In this document: piece by piece, positions 15,932 through 26,397 of the stretch | Position numbering within the stretch: position 1 is the first letter of the stretch | Layout of the letters: every line of letters begins with the position of its first letter | Assembly: GCF_000332035.1 (NCBI RefSeq) | Contig: NZ_ALVY01000199.1 | Location: 1-41,983, forward strand | From: Gloeocapsa sp. PCC 73106 | GTDB taxonomy: Bacteria > Cyanobacteriota > Cyanobacteriia > Cyanobacteriales > Gloeocapsaceae | Length of the DNA stretch: 41,983 nt | Reading direction: 5' to 3' | Translations under genes and position numbers: made by a program | Notes under the pieces: generated by a model | Databases searched by the model: none | What the model saw: the letters and a program-made list of their open reading frames with translations, nothing else | What the model was told of the DNA's origin: nothing

Positions 15932-17908
15932 TTACATTAGTTTAAGTAGGTCATCAGTGCTGATTTGGGGTATATTGAGCTGTTGAGCTTTAGCTAGTTT
16001 AGTACCGGGATTTTCCCCAACAACTATATAGTCAGTTTTTTGAGTCACGGAACTACTTACTTTACCTCCCCCTTGCTTAATTAAGGCTTCCGCTTCAGTT
16101 CGGGTGAGATTAGGGAGGATTCCAGTAATAACGAAAGTTTTTCCCGCTAAATTTTGGGTTTTAGGAGCAATATTGACTGACTGTAGGTTTAATCCCGCTG
16201 CTTCTAAAGCTTGCAGTAGATTTTGATGATCGCCTCGACTAAACCAAGCGACGATCGCCTCTGCTATCTCTGGACCAATACCGTAGATACTGGAAATAGT
16301 AGTCACAGAAGCGCTAGATAACCGTTCTGCGTCAGGAAAATGCTCCGTGAGAAGTTGGGAAATAACCACTCCCACGTGGGGAATACCCAAACCATAGAGT
16401 ACACGTGACCAGGGTTGGGTTTTAGATTGGGCGATCGCTTCGATTAACTTGGTTGCTGATTTGGTTCCGAAACGTTCTAGAGAAGCTACTTCTGTTACTG
16501 TGAGTTGATAGAGATCAGGAATAGATTTAACCAATCCGTTATTAACCAGGGAGATGATGACTTTTTCCCCTAAACCCCGGATATCTAGAGCAGCACTTGA
16601 AGCCCAGTGGGCTAAACTACCCCTTACAATCCCCGGACAGGTACTATTGACGCAACGAGTAGGATCAGAGAGTAAAACTGAGTTACATTCAGGACAATGG
16701 GTAGGCATTTGATAGGGTATGCTTTCCGGGGGTCTTAACTCTGGTATAACCCTGAGGATTTCTGGGATAATTTCTCCAGCTTTTTGTAATATTATTGTAT
16801 CCCCTACTCTCACATCTAGTTCTGCTAAGCGATCGGCGTTGTGTAAAGTCGCCCTTTGTACGGTGGTTCCTCCTAATTGTACTGGTTCCATCACCGCTAG
16901 AGGGGTAATTGCACCCGTGCGACCCACATTAACGATAATTTCCTTAACTCGAGTAGGGATGGTTTGAGGAGGATATTTGAGAGCGATCGCCCAGCGAGGG
17001 AATTTATGAGTAAAACCCAAAGTCTTTTGTATCTGGTAATCGTTAACTTTTACGACAACACCATCGGTGAGATAGGGTAAGTTTTGTCTTTGACTTTCCC
17101 AATCTTGATAGTAAGCAGCGACATTTTCTAAAGAAGGACAGAGACGACGATGGGGATTGACTAAAAAGCCCAAACGTTCCAAATAATCGAGGGAATCCCC
17201 TTGAGAAAAGTCGGGGAGATGCAGGGTATAAGCAAAAAAACTCAAGTTTCTTGATGCGACTATTTTCGGGTCTAATTGTCGTAGAGTTCCCGCTGTAGCG
17301 TTACGAGGATTAGCGAATAGAGATTCTCCTTGAGCTTGTCGCTGGGCGTTGATCTGTGCAAAAGTTATGAGGGGGATAAAAGCCTCTCCTCTGACTTCTA
17401 ATCGCGGTGGAGGTGAATCTAGATTTAGACGTAGGGGAATCGAGCGTATGGTGCGGATGTTTTGGGTGATCTCTTCCCCGGTTTTGCCGTCACCTCGCGT
17501 AGCACCTCGCGTCAGTATCCCCTCTTCGTAGGTTAAAGCCAAAGCTGCGCCATCAATTTTCAACTCACAAACGTAGGCTAATTCCTCTAAATTTAGTTGA
17601 CGTAGTAATTTGCTTTGCCATTGAGATAACTCTTCCAAATTAAAAGCGTTTTCCAAACTGTAAAGAGGGATATTATGATTAACAGAGCTAAATTGACTCG
17701 CTGGTCGGTCTCCCACCCTTTGGGTAGGACTGTCGGGGGTAACTAGTTCGGGGTATTGTGTTTCTAACGCCTGAAGTTCCCGATACAGTTGATCGTAAAT
17801 GGAGTCTTCCATAATCGGGTTATCGAGTACGTAGTAAGCGTGGGCTGCTGTTGAGAGCGATCGCCTGAGTTGTTCTAGTTTGTTTCTGACGGATGCTGTG
17901 GGTTCCAT
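15932..17908 (-). CDS. ligA: NAD-dependent DNA ligase
   Basis: 658 residues, close to the usual 670. Domain Ia with an NMN-binding Tyr pair (AHAYYVLD, about 22-29) is followed by the adenylation domain, with active-site Lys117 in CELKIDG. Further on are the OB-fold, a four-Cys zinc finger ([15 protein letters not shown] and the following NSTC), tandem helix-hairpin-helix motifs ([23 protein letters not shown]) and a C-terminal BRCT domain ([20 protein letters not shown]). It seals nicks in replication and repair. The ATG overlaps the map stop by one base (TAATG), so translation is coupled. Confidence 0.97.
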   Translation of the reverse strand: MEPTASVRNKLEQLRRSLSTAAHAYYVLDNPIMEDSIYDQLYRELQALETQYPELVTPDSPTQRVGDRPASQFSSVNHNIPLYSLENAFNLEELSQWQSKLLRQLNLEELAYVCELKIDGAALALTYEEGILTRGATRGDGKTGEEITQNIRTIRSIPLRLNLDSPPPRLEVRGEAFIPLITFAQINAQRQAQGESLFANPRNATAGTLRQLDPKIVASRNLSFFAYTLHLPDFSQGDSLDYLERLGFLVNPHRRLCPSLENVAAYYQDWESQRQNLPYLTDGVVVKVNDYQIQKTLGFTHKFPRWAIALKYPPQTIPTRVKEIIVNVGRTGAITPLAVMEPVQLGGTTVQRATLHNADRLAELDVRVGDTIILQKAGEIIPEILRVIPELRPPESIPYQMPTHCPECNSVLLSDPTRCVNSTCPGIVRGSLAHWASSAALDIRGLGEKVIISLVNNGLVKSIPDLYQLTVTEVASLERFGTKSATKLIEAIAQSKTQPWSRVLYGLGIPHVGVVISQLLTEHFPDAERLSSASVTTISSIYGIGPEIAEAIVAWFSRGDHQNLLQALEAAGLNLQSVNIAPKTQNLAGKTFVITGILPNLTRTEAEALIKQGGGKVSSSVTQKTDYIVVGENPGTKLAKAQQLNIPQISTDDLLKLM

Positions 17909-18669
17909 TAGGGTAAAGTGAGAATCTGCACTCCCTCGCTAGTAACGGCTAAGGTATGTTCAAATTGAGCTGAGAGTTTGCGATCTTTGGTCACCGCTGT
18001 CCAACCATCCTTGAGTATTATCGCTTCCCAAGTTCCTTCGTTGATCATTGGTTCGATGGTGAACACCATTCCCGGACGTATTCGTTTTCCTTTTCCTCTA
18101 ATTCCGTAATGGGGTATCTGGGGTTCGGTATGGAAGATGCGGTTTACCCCGTGTCCGACAAAATCTCTAACTACTGAGAATCCTTGGGACTCTGCATATT
18201 CTTGTATTGCTGCGCCGATATCTCCTATTTTACCTCCAGGTTTCACCGCGGCTATACCTCGATTTAAGCATTCTTCGGTCACTTCTACTAATTTTTTAGC
18301 AATAGGGGAGGGTGTTCCCACAAAAAAGGTTTTGGAGGTATCACCGTGATAACCGTCGACAATCGGCGTCACGTCGATATTAATAATGTCTCCGTCTTTG
18401 AGAATTTGTTTGGCGTTGGGAATTCCATGACAGATGACTTCGTTAACGCTAGTACAGATAGATTTGGGGTAGCCATGATAACCCAAGGGTGCGCTTTTCG
18501 CCCCGTGTTTTTGCGTCCATTTTTCTGCTTCTTCGTCTATTGCTAGGGTACTAACCCCTGGTTTTACCATTGCTTCGAGATGATTCAACAGTTCCGCGGC
18601 TAGTTTTCCCGCTTGACGCATTTTGGCGATTTCTCGAGTTGAAAGTAAGGTTAGTGTATCGCTGCCCAT
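17908..18669 (-). CDS. map: Methionine aminopeptidase type I
   Basis: 253 residues, normal for type I MAP without an N-terminal extension. The pita-bread fold's metal ligands are recognisable: Asp in [20 protein letters not shown] (two Asp), His in [15 protein letters not shown], Glu in [10 protein letters not shown] and Glu in [11 protein letters not shown]. It removes initiator Met from nascent proteins. It lies 13 nt downstream of the unknown gene at 18683-19108 and overlaps ligA by one base, forming a three-gene minus-strand unit. Confidence 0.96.
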   Translation of the reverse strand: MGSDTLTLLSTREIAKMRQAGKLAAELLNHLEAMVKPGVSTLAIDEEAEKWTQKHGAKSAPLGYHGYPKSICTSVNEVICHGIPNAKQILKDGDIINIDVTPIVDGYHGDTSKTFFVGTPSPIAKKLVEVTEECLNRGIAAVKPGGKIGDIGAAIQEYAESQGFSVVRDFVGHGVNRIFHTEPQIPHYGIRGKGKRIRPGMVFTIEPMINEGTWEAIILKDGWTAVTKDRKLSAQFEHTLAVTSEGVQILTLP

Positions 18670-18682
18670 TTTTTAAAATTGT

Positions 18683-19108
18683 TTAGTATTGAATTTCTAA
18701 TTGTAAAACATAGTTTCCCAAACAGATTTTGCCGGACCACAGTTCGTAGTTTATTTTCAAATTTTCTGGTAAAGGAGATTTTTCTAAGTTTAGACTACGA
18801 GTATAATTGCGTAAGGTAAAGGAATTGTCATTTACCCAGTAACGACTAGTCCCATATATCCCTCTTTCCCAAAAGTGGCGATAACTAAGCTGATTATGTC
18901 CCTGTACGGTCATAACCACTCGATAGGGAGATAATTCTAGCCAGAGTAACTGATCACTCGCTTCAGGAGAAATATCGGCTTTTAAAACTAAATGGTAGTG
19001 ATCTTTATGATTCCGGTAAAGAGTAGCCGCTGTATCGAGAGTGGTTAAAATGGGTAAATCAGTGGAGAGAAAACATAAAGAAACGGGTAAATGATATTGT
19101 GTAAGCAT
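18683..19108 (-). CDS. Conserved hypothetical protein
   Basis: 141 residues, no signal peptide or membrane span. It contains many aromatic residues and beta-like alternation (YHLVLKADISPEASDQLLWL, then YRVVMTVQG). No known motif could be matched. First gene of the unit with map and ligA, which follow on the same strand. The TnpB element at about 19141-20595 inserted just upstream of its start, so its native promoter may be displaced. Confidence 0.6.
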   Translation of the reverse strand: MLTQYHLPVSLCFLSTDLPILTTLDTAATLYRNHKDHYHLVLKADISPEASDQLLWLELSPYRVVMTVQGHNQLSYRHFWERGIYGTSRYWVNDNSFTLRNYTRSLNLEKSPLPENLKINYELWSGKICLGNYVLQLEIQY

Positions 19109-19188
19109 GAATGCTATGCTGTGAGGGCTAAATTTATCAAAAAAATTGGGTTTTAAACCCCGTCATTCTAGGAAGGCTTTGTTTGTTT

Positions 19189-19216
19189 CTAAGTAGATTT
19201 TTTAAAACCTACTTAG
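19189..19216. repeat. Inverted repeat in the left part of the TnpB element
   Basis: CTAAGTAG (19189-19196) and CTACTTAG (19209-19216) are perfect 8-bp arms with a 12-nt A/T loop. It is a candidate left-end hairpin for TnpA recognition. The position relative to the cleavage site is not determined. Confidence 0.5.
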
Positions 19217-19342
19217 CTAGTCGAGGAAAGCGCAGACCTGCAAACCAGACTGTCCGAAATACGCTCTTCGCTTCAGAACCTAAGTGGTGTTGACATCTCA
19301 AGGGTTGTTAATTTAAACTTTCATTAAACCACATTTTAGCTC

Positions 19343-20485
19343 ATGAAATCCAGATATAACTACAGAGTATATCCTACATCCCAACAAAAGAGCCACTTGT
19401 CTCAATTGTTTGGATGTACTCGCGTAGTCTGGAATGACGCATTAAACTATTGTCAAGAGGTCTACTCAAAAGGAGAAAGCTATCCTGGATTCAATCACCT
19501 TTCTAAAAAGTTTCTTAAACAAGCTAAAAGAAATGATGAACGCACTTGGTTAAAAGATGTTTCATCTATTCCTTTACAGCAATCTTTAAAAGACCTAGAT
19601 ACGGCTTTCCAGAACTTTTTCTCATCTTGTAACGGAACCAGAAAAGGTCCAAAACTCAAGCACCCCAGATTTAAGAAAAGAAAATCAGCTCAATCAGCTA
19701 GATTCACTAAAAGTGGTTTTAAGATTAAACAAAACAAAATCTATCTAGCCAAAGTAGGGGATTTAAAGTGTATTTGGTCAAGACCACTTCCCTCTGCTCC
19801 AACTAGCGTCACCTTAATTAAAGACGCAGCAGATAGGTATTTCTTAAGCTTTGTGGTAGAGGTTAATCCAGTCAAGCTACCAAAAAACACCGAATCAATA
19901 GGGATAGATTTAGGTATTTTGGACTTTGCCACCCTCAGCACAGTTCGCGAGAAAATTAAAGCCCCAAAACCACTAAAAGCAAGACTAAAAAAACTGAGAA
20001 AGTTCCAGAGGAAACTAAGCAAGAAACAAAAAGGAAGTAACAGAAGAGAGCGCGCTAGAAAAAGGGTAGCTAAGCTACACGCAAAGATAAAAGATATTAG
20101 AACAGACTTTCTGCATAAATTCTCTACTAGACTAATTCGTGAAAATCAAACAGTAGTCCTAGAAGATTTAAACACCTCAGGAATGGTTAAAAACAGAAAG
20201 CTTTCTAGAGCGATTTCTGACTTAGGTTGGAGAGCTTTTAGAGAGATGTTGGAAGCAAGAGCCGAGATGTATGGAAGGGACTTTAGAGTCATTAGCAGGT
20301 GGGAACCAACCAGCCAAAGGTGTTCAAGCTGTGGGGAGATTGGCGGAAAGAAAGAACTATCGGTAAGAGAGTGGACATGTTTGTATTGTGGTGCGCACCA
20401 CGATAGGGATATTAACGCCGCCATAAATATAAAAGTCGCGCCTTGGACACTTGGAGACTCTAAACGGACGTGGAGGGACGCATAA
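19343..20485 (+). CDS. tnpB: TnpB RNA-guided nuclease (IS200/IS605 OrfB), complete
   Basis: 380 residues. The N-terminus (NYRVYPTSQQKSHLSQLFG) is the usual OrfB helix-turn-helix. The RuvC residues are all present: D189 in SIGIDLG, E274 in VVLEDLN and D356 in DRDINAA. A zinc ribbon lies between the last two (C327, C330, C346, C349). TnpB uses a guide RNA from its own 3' region and right end to cut DNA next to a short target motif, which helps the element persist. All catalytic and zinc residues being intact suggests an active nuclease. No tnpA is adjacent. Confidence 0.95.
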   Translation: MKSRYNYRVYPTSQQKSHLSQLFGCTRVVWNDALNYCQEVYSKGESYPGFNHLSKKFLKQAKRNDERTWLKDVSSIPLQQSLKDLDTAFQNFFSSCNGTRKGPKLKHPRFKKRKSAQSARFTKSGFKIKQNKIYLAKVGDLKCIWSRPLPSAPTSVTLIKDAADRYFLSFVVEVNPVKLPKNTESIGIDLGILDFATLSTVREKIKAPKPLKARLKKLRKFQRKLSKKQKGSNRRERARKRVAKLHAKIKDIRTDFLHKFSTRLIRENQTVVLEDLNTSGMVKNRKLSRAISDLGWRAFREMLEARAEMYGRDFRVISRWEPTSQRCSSCGEIGGKKELSVREWTCLYCGAHHDRDINAAINIKVAPWTLGDSKRTWRDA

Positions 20486-20560
20486 GACCAAACCAAACTT
20501 GGCAGCACCTGATGAAGCGTCAACCACCAGTAAACCGGTTCAATTGAACTTGTTCTAAAG

Positions 20561-20595
20561 GAATCCCCGTACCTTTAGGTCGGGGAGGATGTCAA
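20561..20595 (+). repeat. Right-end hairpin and probable guide-RNA scaffold end of the TnpB element
   Basis: CCCCG (20565-20569) pairs with CGGGG (20581-20585), and ACCT/AGGT extend the stem inward with one bulged T. TCAA lies at 20592-20595. Same pattern as 222-255 and 37861-37894. By analogy with ISDra2, an omega-RNA would run through the tnpB 3' end to this terminus and read about 20 nt of flanking DNA from 20596 as its guide. That last statement is inference. Confidence 0.65.
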
Positions 20596-20622
20596 CATAC
20601 CTTAAAAATTGGGAGTAATTAC

Positions 20623-21567
20623 ATGATGAAAGCCATTGCCTGTTATGGGCTAACTAAACGATTTGATCGCTATAAAGCTGTCAACGATGTCCATTTGGAA
20701 ATAGCTGAAGGGGAAGTCTATGGTTTAATTGGTCCTAATGGTGCGGGTAAAACTACCCTAATTAGGATGTTAGTCGCTGCTGAAGAACCTACTACCGGAG
20801 AAATTTATCTGAAGGGTGAATTACTACAAAGAGATGATCATAACGCCCAACTCAAGCAGCAAATTGGTTATCTTCCCGACGATTTCCCTCTCTATGAGGA
20901 TTTGAGCGTCTGGGATTATTTGGATTATTTCGCCAGGTTATATCATTTGCGACAACCTCAACGCCGTCGTCGCTTACAAGAAGTTCTAGAATTGATTCAG
21001 TTGACTAGTAAACGTCACAGTGCGATCGCCACTCTTTCTCGCGGGATGAAACAACGTCTCAGTTTGGCTAGAACCATTATTCATGAACCGAGTGTTCTTT
21101 TTTTAGATGAACCGGTGTCGGGTTTGGATCCGATCGCCCGTAAGCAATTCCGCGAAATTATTAAGGTTTTGCAACAAGCGGGAATGACGATTCTAATTTC
21201 TTCTCACGTTCTCAGTGATTTAGCGGAACTGTGCACCTCTGTAGGTATCATGGAACTGGGTTACTTAGTAGAAAGTGCGTCCTTGTCGGAACTATATCAA
21301 CGTTTAGCTCGTCAACAAATCATCGTTTCTACTCTTGGAGATTTGGATGAGCTTAAGTTACAATTACGTCAAAATAGTTTAGTAGAGGAATGGGAAATCC
21401 TGCCACCTCCTGGTACTCTCAAGGTTTATTTTAGCGGAACCGCCAATGATAGCGCCGAATTACTACGTTCTTTGATCACCGCTGAACTCCCCATTAGTAA
21501 TTTCCAATGTACCAATGAGGATTTAGAGACTATTTTCTTAAAACTGGGACACAAACAAGCATCTTAG
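20623..21567 (+). CDS. ABC transporter ATP-binding protein (ABC-2 export type)
   Basis: 314 residues. Walker A GPNGAGKT at 37-44, signature LSRGMKQRL, Walker B VLFLDEPVSGLD and switch His in SSHVLSDLAEL follow in the usual order. After residue 220 there is a C-terminal extension as in DrrA/NatA-type exporter ATPases. It energises the two permeases encoded directly downstream (20 and 18 nt gaps). The substrate is unknown. Two adjacent ATGs exist at 20623 and 20626. The promoter region is now next to the right end of the TnpB element, which could alter expression. Confidence 0.93.
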   Translation: MMKAIACYGLTKRFDRYKAVNDVHLEIAEGEVYGLIGPNGAGKTTLIRMLVAAEEPTTGEIYLKGELLQRDDHNAQLKQQIGYLPDDFPLYEDLSVWDYLDYFARLYHLRQPQRRRRLQEVLELIQLTSKRHSAIATLSRGMKQRLSLARTIIHEPSVLFLDEPVSGLDPIARKQFREIIKVLQQAGMTILISSHVLSDLAELCTSVGIMELGYLVESASLSELYQRLARQQIIVSTLGDLDELKLQLRQNSLVEEWEILPPPGTLKVYFSGTANDSAELLRSLITAELPISNFQCTNEDLETIFLKLGHKQAS

Positions 21568-21587
21568 AAGCTGAGGTAAAATTTTTT

Positions 21588-23231
21588 ATGTATTTACTCA
21601 ATCAAATTGGAGAATGGAACCCTCAATTATTACGCGAACTAAAAGGGAGACTCACTCCGATTAATATCGCTATCGTTACGGCTATTTCTCTAATTGGTCA
21701 AGTTATTGTTTTTTTGTACTATATAAGTTTGCTACCCAGCTACGAAGGATGGAATCGTTACTGTAGTACAGCAGAATCTTGTTTCCAGAACTTAAAGGGT
21801 GAATGGGTAATCATTAAAGAACTCTGGTGGCTAGATATATTTATCGCGCTGAGTATTATAGGAATATTTATCTTATTGGTGGGAGGAACTTATCTCTTGG
21901 TGACTGATGTAGCCAATGAGGAAAAAAAGGGTACTCTCGATTTCGTGCGTATGAGTCCCACGAAAACCACTACTATTTTTCTGGGGAAAATCCTAGGTGT
22001 GCCGATACTAATCTACGCTCTAGCTATGTTAGCAGCACCTCTGCACTGGTTTAGTGGCTTGAAAGCGGGTATTCCTTGGGCGTTAATCCTGGGGTACTAC
22101 GCAGTTTTAGTAGCAAGTTTGTTCTGCTGTTACAGTCTGGCGGTGCTGTATAGTTTAATTAGCTCTAAATTAGAAGGTTTTCAACCCTGGTTGGCTAGTG
22201 GTGGGGTTTTGGTGTTGACTAGCATAGTAGCAGTTTGGGTGGGAAGTCGTCATTTTGAACCGGGAAGAAATATGGTTGACTGGTTACTGCTATTTTATCC
22301 CGGTACGGCTCTACACTATCTGGTAAAAGCTACGTTTTTAGCCCCAGACACAGTAGGGTATTTGGACTTAAATAACTTAGCTCAGTTATATTGGTACGGA
22401 AAACCAGTTATGGGACAGGTTATTACAGGCATAACTCTAATGCTATTTAATTATGCCCTATGGAGTTACTGGACTTGGTTGGGTATTAGACGCCGTTTTT
22501 ACAATCCCCAAGGGACAGTATTAACTAAACGTCATAGTTATTGGCTTAGCTTTAGTTTTATTGTAATGACTTTGGGTTTGACTCTACAAGAAGAATTATG
22601 GCCCAACGGAGTCAACCATTTTGCGGTACTACAATTAGCTAATTTGGTGTTTTGCTGGATTTTAATAGCGATGTTAACTCCCCAAGGGCAAATTTTACAA
22701 GATTGGGCCCGTTATCGTCATCAACAATCCCAAAACAAGCGTAATCTGTTGAGGGATTTGTGCTTAGGAGAAAAAAGCCCCGCTGTTTTAGCGATCGCTA
22801 TTAATCTGGGTATCACCACTCTCTACATCATTCCTTCTGTTTTCTTACTAGTACAAAGTGAAGCGCGACTCCCCATACTAGCGGGTTGGTTACTCAGCGC
22901 CAATTTAGCTCTAATTAGTGCGTTACTGGTACAGTTATGGTTACAAACGCACAATCCCAAGCGCGCAATCTGGGCGATCGCTAATCTAGGTGTAGTAACA
23001 GTAATACCTCTAATGGGCTTTGCTTGGCTGCAAATAGAACCACACCAGAAACCAGGGCTATGGTTATTCTCCATACTACCAACCCTAGGGACAGGAATGG
23101 CAGGAGGCTTGACGATAGTTTTAGCTTGTTTAACTCAATGGTTGGCGATCGCTCTCTTGACGGGAACAATGACTTACAGACTCACTAAAGTAGGAGAGTC
23201 AGACACGAAAATCTTAACTGCAACTAAATAA
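21588..23231 (+). CDS. ABC-2-type permease, first of a tandem pair
   Basis: 547 residues with about twelve hydrophobic segments. The N-terminal motif NQIGEWNPQLLRELKGRLTP is shared with its neighbour (DKLGDWNPQLFREAKGRLRT). The segment after the second helix, LVGGTYLLVTDVANEEKKGT then LDFVRMSP, is also conserved; this is the cytosolic loop usual for ABC-2 permeases. The DWARYR motif in the middle recurs too. The pair may form a heterodimer with two copies of the upstream ATPase. Substrate unknown. Confidence 0.88.
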   Translation: MYLLNQIGEWNPQLLRELKGRLTPINIAIVTAISLIGQVIVFLYYISLLPSYEGWNRYCSTAESCFQNLKGEWVIIKELWWLDIFIALSIIGIFILLVGGTYLLVTDVANEEKKGTLDFVRMSPTKTTTIFLGKILGVPILIYALAMLAAPLHWFSGLKAGIPWALILGYYAVLVASLFCCYSLAVLYSLISSKLEGFQPWLASGGVLVLTSIVAVWVGSRHFEPGRNMVDWLLLFYPGTALHYLVKATFLAPDTVGYLDLNNLAQLYWYGKPVMGQVITGITLMLFNYALWSYWTWLGIRRRFYNPQGTVLTKRHSYWLSFSFIVMTLGLTLQEELWPNGVNHFAVLQLANLVFCWILIAMLTPQGQILQDWARYRHQQSQNKRNLLRDLCLGEKSPAVLAIAINLGITTLYIIPSVFLLVQSEARLPILAGWLLSANLALISALLVQLWLQTHNPKRAIWAIANLGVVTVIPLMGFAWLQIEPHQKPGLWLFSILPTLGTGMAGGLTIVLACLTQWLAIALLTGTMTYRLTKVGESDTKILTATK

Positions 23232-23249
23232 ACAAAGAAGGCTAAACCC

Positions 23250-24818
23250 ATGTTCGATAAAGTTATTGATAAGCTAGGAGACTGGAATCCCCAATTATTT
23301 CGGGAAGCAAAAGGACGTTTACGAACCAAAAATTTAATAATTACAGGGATTGTCAGCATCTTGGTGCAAACTGGCATACTTTTCTACCAAATAGCTAGGA
23401 CAGATCTTGATAATTTGGACCAACATAAACATCTATGGTCTCATTGGTGGCTGATCATCTTTCTAGCTATGAGTGTCATCGGTATGTTGTTTCTGATGGT
23501 AGGGGGAACTTATTTACTGATCGAAGATTTATCCCAAGAAACCAAAAAAGGAACTCTCGGCTTTATTCGTCTTACCCCTCAAAGCCATAAAACTATTATT
23601 CTGGGCAAAATCCTAGGCGTTCCCATCTTAATCTACTGGATGATGCTTCTTGCTCTTCCTTTACAGTTGATTACGGGTGTAATGGCGGGAATACCCCTGA
23701 TGTTAATCCTCGGTTTTGATTTAATTGTGACGGTAAGCTCTTTTTTCTTCTACAGTTTAAGCTCACTCTTTGGCTTATTTAATAGTAAAGCCAGCGCGGG
23801 CTATGCTTTTATTTTCCCAACCTTGCTCTCAGTTTACCTGTTGTTATGGACCCTCATGACTTTTAGTCCCTACGCGGGAATTATGGGAAGCTTCTTTGAT
23901 TGGTTGGGATTATTCTACCCAGGGAAAGTATTACCCTATCTAGTTCAAGCTGCCAATTTAGATAGTATCAATTATTTGAAGCCAAAACAACTGACAGATT
24001 TAAGCTGGTACCAGTTCCATCTCTGGCGTTCCCCGGGTTTGGGTATGGCTTTAATAATAGCGAACTTTGGGGTGTGGACTTATTGGGTTTGGCAAGGCTT
24101 AAAACGCTGTTTCTTTAACACCCAGATTACTCTATTGAGTAAAAACCAAAGCTACTGGTTTTCCACCACCACCATGGCGATTATTTTTGGCTTTACCCTA
24201 CAAACTGCAGAGCCAAAACATTTGTTCCACAATTTTGCCCTAGTACTTGTTTTTCATCTGCTATTAATTCTGGGACTAACCTTTGCTCTCACCACTCAAC
24301 GCCAAACTCTACAGGATTGGGCGCGCTATCGCCGTCAGCCTCTAGTCAAAGATTTACTCTTTGGGGAAAGAAGTCCCGCTCTGTTAGCTTTAAGTATCAA
24401 TGCTCTAATTAGTGGGGTAATTATGCTACCTGGGATTATCTTAATGTTTGGTACCTATACCCCCGTTGTGATTCTCGGTCTCCTATCCCAGGCAATTCTT
24501 TTAGTAATCTATGGGTTGGTAGTTCAACTCATTTTATTGAGACGCAGCCAAAGAAGAGGGACATGGGCCAAAAGCGCTCTGATTGCTTTGATGGTTTTAC
24601 CTCCGGTTATCTTGGCACTGTTGGGATTGTTACCCCATATTCACCCCGAATTCTGGCTATTTGTGCCCCTATCTTTGTATGCTTTAAATTATGCTCCTTT
24701 CTCTCAGTTTATTCTTCCTGTGATCATTCAGGGAGTCATTATCGCCTTAGGAAGTTGGACTTTAACCAAACAACTCCAAAGCTTAGGAGAAAGCGAAACT
24801 AAAGCCATAGGCTATTAG
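23250..24818 (+). CDS. ABC-2-type permease, second of a tandem pair
   Basis: 522 residues, paralog of the preceding gene along its full length. Shared landmarks are the N-terminal GDWNPQLFREAKGRLR, the loop MVGGTYLLIEDLSQETKKGT, the phrase ILGKILGVPILIY, the central LQDWARYRRQ and the terminal LGESETKAIGY (against VGESDTKILTATK). About twelve membrane segments. The first copy has a Cys-containing loop near 58-66 (CSTAESC) that this one lacks. Follows 18 nt after its twin. gltX begins 39 nt downstream and could be read from the same transcript. Confidence 0.88.
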   Translation: MFDKVIDKLGDWNPQLFREAKGRLRTKNLIITGIVSILVQTGILFYQIARTDLDNLDQHKHLWSHWWLIIFLAMSVIGMLFLMVGGTYLLIEDLSQETKKGTLGFIRLTPQSHKTIILGKILGVPILIYWMMLLALPLQLITGVMAGIPLMLILGFDLIVTVSSFFFYSLSSLFGLFNSKASAGYAFIFPTLLSVYLLLWTLMTFSPYAGIMGSFFDWLGLFYPGKVLPYLVQAANLDSINYLKPKQLTDLSWYQFHLWRSPGLGMALIIANFGVWTYWVWQGLKRCFFNTQITLLSKNQSYWFSTTTMAIIFGFTLQTAEPKHLFHNFALVLVFHLLLILGLTFALTTQRQTLQDWARYRRQPLVKDLLFGERSPALLALSINALISGVIMLPGIILMFGTYTPVVILGLLSQAILLVIYGLVVQLILLRRSQRRGTWAKSALIALMVLPPVILALLGLLPHIHPEFWLFVPLSLYALNYAPFSQFILPVIIQGVIIALGSWTLTKQLQSLGESETKAIGY

Positions 24819-24857
24819 TGAGATAATTAAAGGTAAATTTCGCGCAATTGCCAACAA

Positions 24858-26297
24858 ATGACAGTTAGAGTCAGAATAGCACCGAGTCCTACAGGAAACT
24901 TACACATTGGAACCGCCAGAACAGCGGTATTTAACTGGTTGTTCGCCCGTCACCACGGGGGTACATTTATCCTGAGAATCGAAGATACCGATACGGAGCG
25001 ATCGCGCTCGGAATATACCGAGAATATTAAATCAGGTCTACAGTGGTTGGGTTTAGACTGGGATGAGGGTCCCTATTTTCAATCTCAACGTCTTGACTTA
25101 TATCGTCAGGGAATCCAAACGCTTCTAGATCAGGGTTTAGCCTATCGCTGTTATTGCACATCCACTGAGTTAGAAGAGTTGCGAGAACGCCAAAAAGCCC
25201 TAAAACTAGCCCCCCGTTACGATAACCGTCATCGGGATTTGAAGGAGGAAGATCGGGCTAAATATGAAGCCGAGGGCAGAAAAGCAGTCATTCGCTTTAA
25301 AATAGAAGACGATCGCACTATAGTTTGGCAAGACCAAATTAGGGGTAAAGTAGTCTGGAAAGGAAGCGATCTCGGCGGTGATATGGTGATCGCTCGTACT
25401 CCAGAAAACGCAACAGAGGCTTTTGGTCAACCCCTTTATAACTTAGCGGTAGTCTTAGATGATATCGATATGTGTATTACTCACATAATCCGTGGTGAAG
25501 ATCATATCGCTAACACCGCCAAACAAATACTGCTATACGAAGCTCTTGGCGCTACAGTACCAGAATTTGCTCATAGTCCTCTCATTCTCAACAGCGAGGG
25601 ACGTAAACTCTCTAAACGCGACGGGGTAACCTCCATCGATGATTTTCGTCAACTGGGTTTTCTCCCCCAAGCTATGGCTAACTATATGACTCTGTTGGGT
25701 TGGACTCCTCCCGATTCTACCCAAGAAATCTTTAGTTTAGACCAAGCCGCGTCTACATTTACCCTCGAAAGAGTCAATAGTGCGGGGGCTAAATTCGATT
25801 GGGCTAAATTAGATTGGCTCAACAGTCAGTATCTCCATCAGCTACCACCAGAGGAATTAGTAGATTTATTGATTCCCTATTGGCAAGAAGCGGGTTATCA
25901 GTTTGATCCGGTAGGCGATCGCCCTTGGTTGATTCAATTAAGTGCCTTGATTGGACCTAGTTTAACTCGTCTTCCTGACGCGATTAAAGAAAGTCATCTC
26001 TTATTTGGTGAGAAAGTAACTCTAGATGAGGAAACTTCAGTCTTTCTGCAACAAAGCGAAGCCCAAGAAGTGATCAAGGCTGTCGTACAAGCTTTAGAAG
26101 CCACCACTACCTTTACTGAAGTCGAAGCCAAGGAAATAATCGATAACGTTACCAAAACCCAAAAAGTTAAAAAGGGGTTAGTCATGCGTTCTCTTCGGGC
26201 AGGTTTAATGGGAGAATTACATGGTCCTGATTTGATTCAATCCTGGTTACTACTCCATCAAAAAACCTGGGATAAAACGCGCTTGCTTCAACACTAG
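24858..26297 (+). CDS. gltX: Glutamyl-tRNA synthetase
   Basis: 479 residues, standard for bacterial GluRS. The class I signature is [20 protein letters not shown] (HIGH-type HIGT at 16-19) and KLSKR at 250-254 is the KMSKS loop. The Glu-specific catalytic region includes [10 protein letters not shown]. The C-terminal anticodon-binding part covers about 330-479. It charges tRNA-Glu; in cyanobacteria the product also feeds tetrapyrrole synthesis and, usually, tRNA-Gln by transamidation. A hairpin terminator follows at 26304. Confidence 0.97.
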   Translation: MTVRVRIAPSPTGNLHIGTARTAVFNWLFARHHGGTFILRIEDTDTERSRSEYTENIKSGLQWLGLDWDEGPYFQSQRLDLYRQGIQTLLDQGLAYRCYCTSTELEELRERQKALKLAPRYDNRHRDLKEEDRAKYEAEGRKAVIRFKIEDDRTIVWQDQIRGKVVWKGSDLGGDMVIARTPENATEAFGQPLYNLAVVLDDIDMCITHIIRGEDHIANTAKQILLYEALGATVPEFAHSPLILNSEGRKLSKRDGVTSIDDFRQLGFLPQAMANYMTLLGWTPPDSTQEIFSLDQAASTFTLERVNSAGAKFDWAKLDWLNSQYLHQLPPEELVDLLIPYWQEAGYQFDPVGDRPWLIQLSALIGPSLTRLPDAIKESHLLFGEKVTLDEETSVFLQQSEAQEVIKAVVQALEATTTFTEVEAKEIIDNVTKTQKVKKGLVMRSLRAGLMGELHGPDLIQSWLLLHQKTWDKTRLLQH

Positions 26298-26303
26298 TAA
26301 AAA

Positions 26304-26323
26304 AGGGGACTTGATGCTCCCCT
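26304..26323 (+). terminator. Hairpin after gltX
   Basis: AGGGGA (26304-26309) and TCCCCT (26318-26323) form a perfect 6-bp stem with an 8-nt loop, 7 nt after the gltX stop. It is followed by ATAATACTTATTT rather than a pure T-run, so termination efficiency is uncertain. A second inverted repeat, TGTTAGG/CCTAACA, lies just before the next start (about 26361-26393). Confidence 0.5.
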
Positions 26324-26397
26324 ATAATACTTATTTCATAACTTTTATTTAATCTAATGTTGTTAGGGTAAAACTGTTCCAATTTTCCTAACATTGT

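Larger units (their letters stand above)
19141..20595 (+). mobile_element. Solo-TnpB element of the IS200/IS605 (IS1341-like) group
   Basis: A complete tnpB with no tnpA is bracketed on the right by a GC hairpin ending in TCAA (20561-20595). On the left about 200 bp of non-coding DNA contain GGGTTTTAAACCC (19148-19160) and a CTAAGTAG/CTACTTAG hairpin (19189-19216). Elements carrying only tnpB depend on a TnpA encoded elsewhere to move. No target-site duplication is expected for this family and none is seen. The left boundary is an estimate; it must lie between 19108 and 19343. Confidence 0.75.

Noticed and set aside
20146-20523. 125-codon minus-strand frame over tnpB
   Set aside because: Shadow of the TnpB zinc-ribbon region; no homology by eye.
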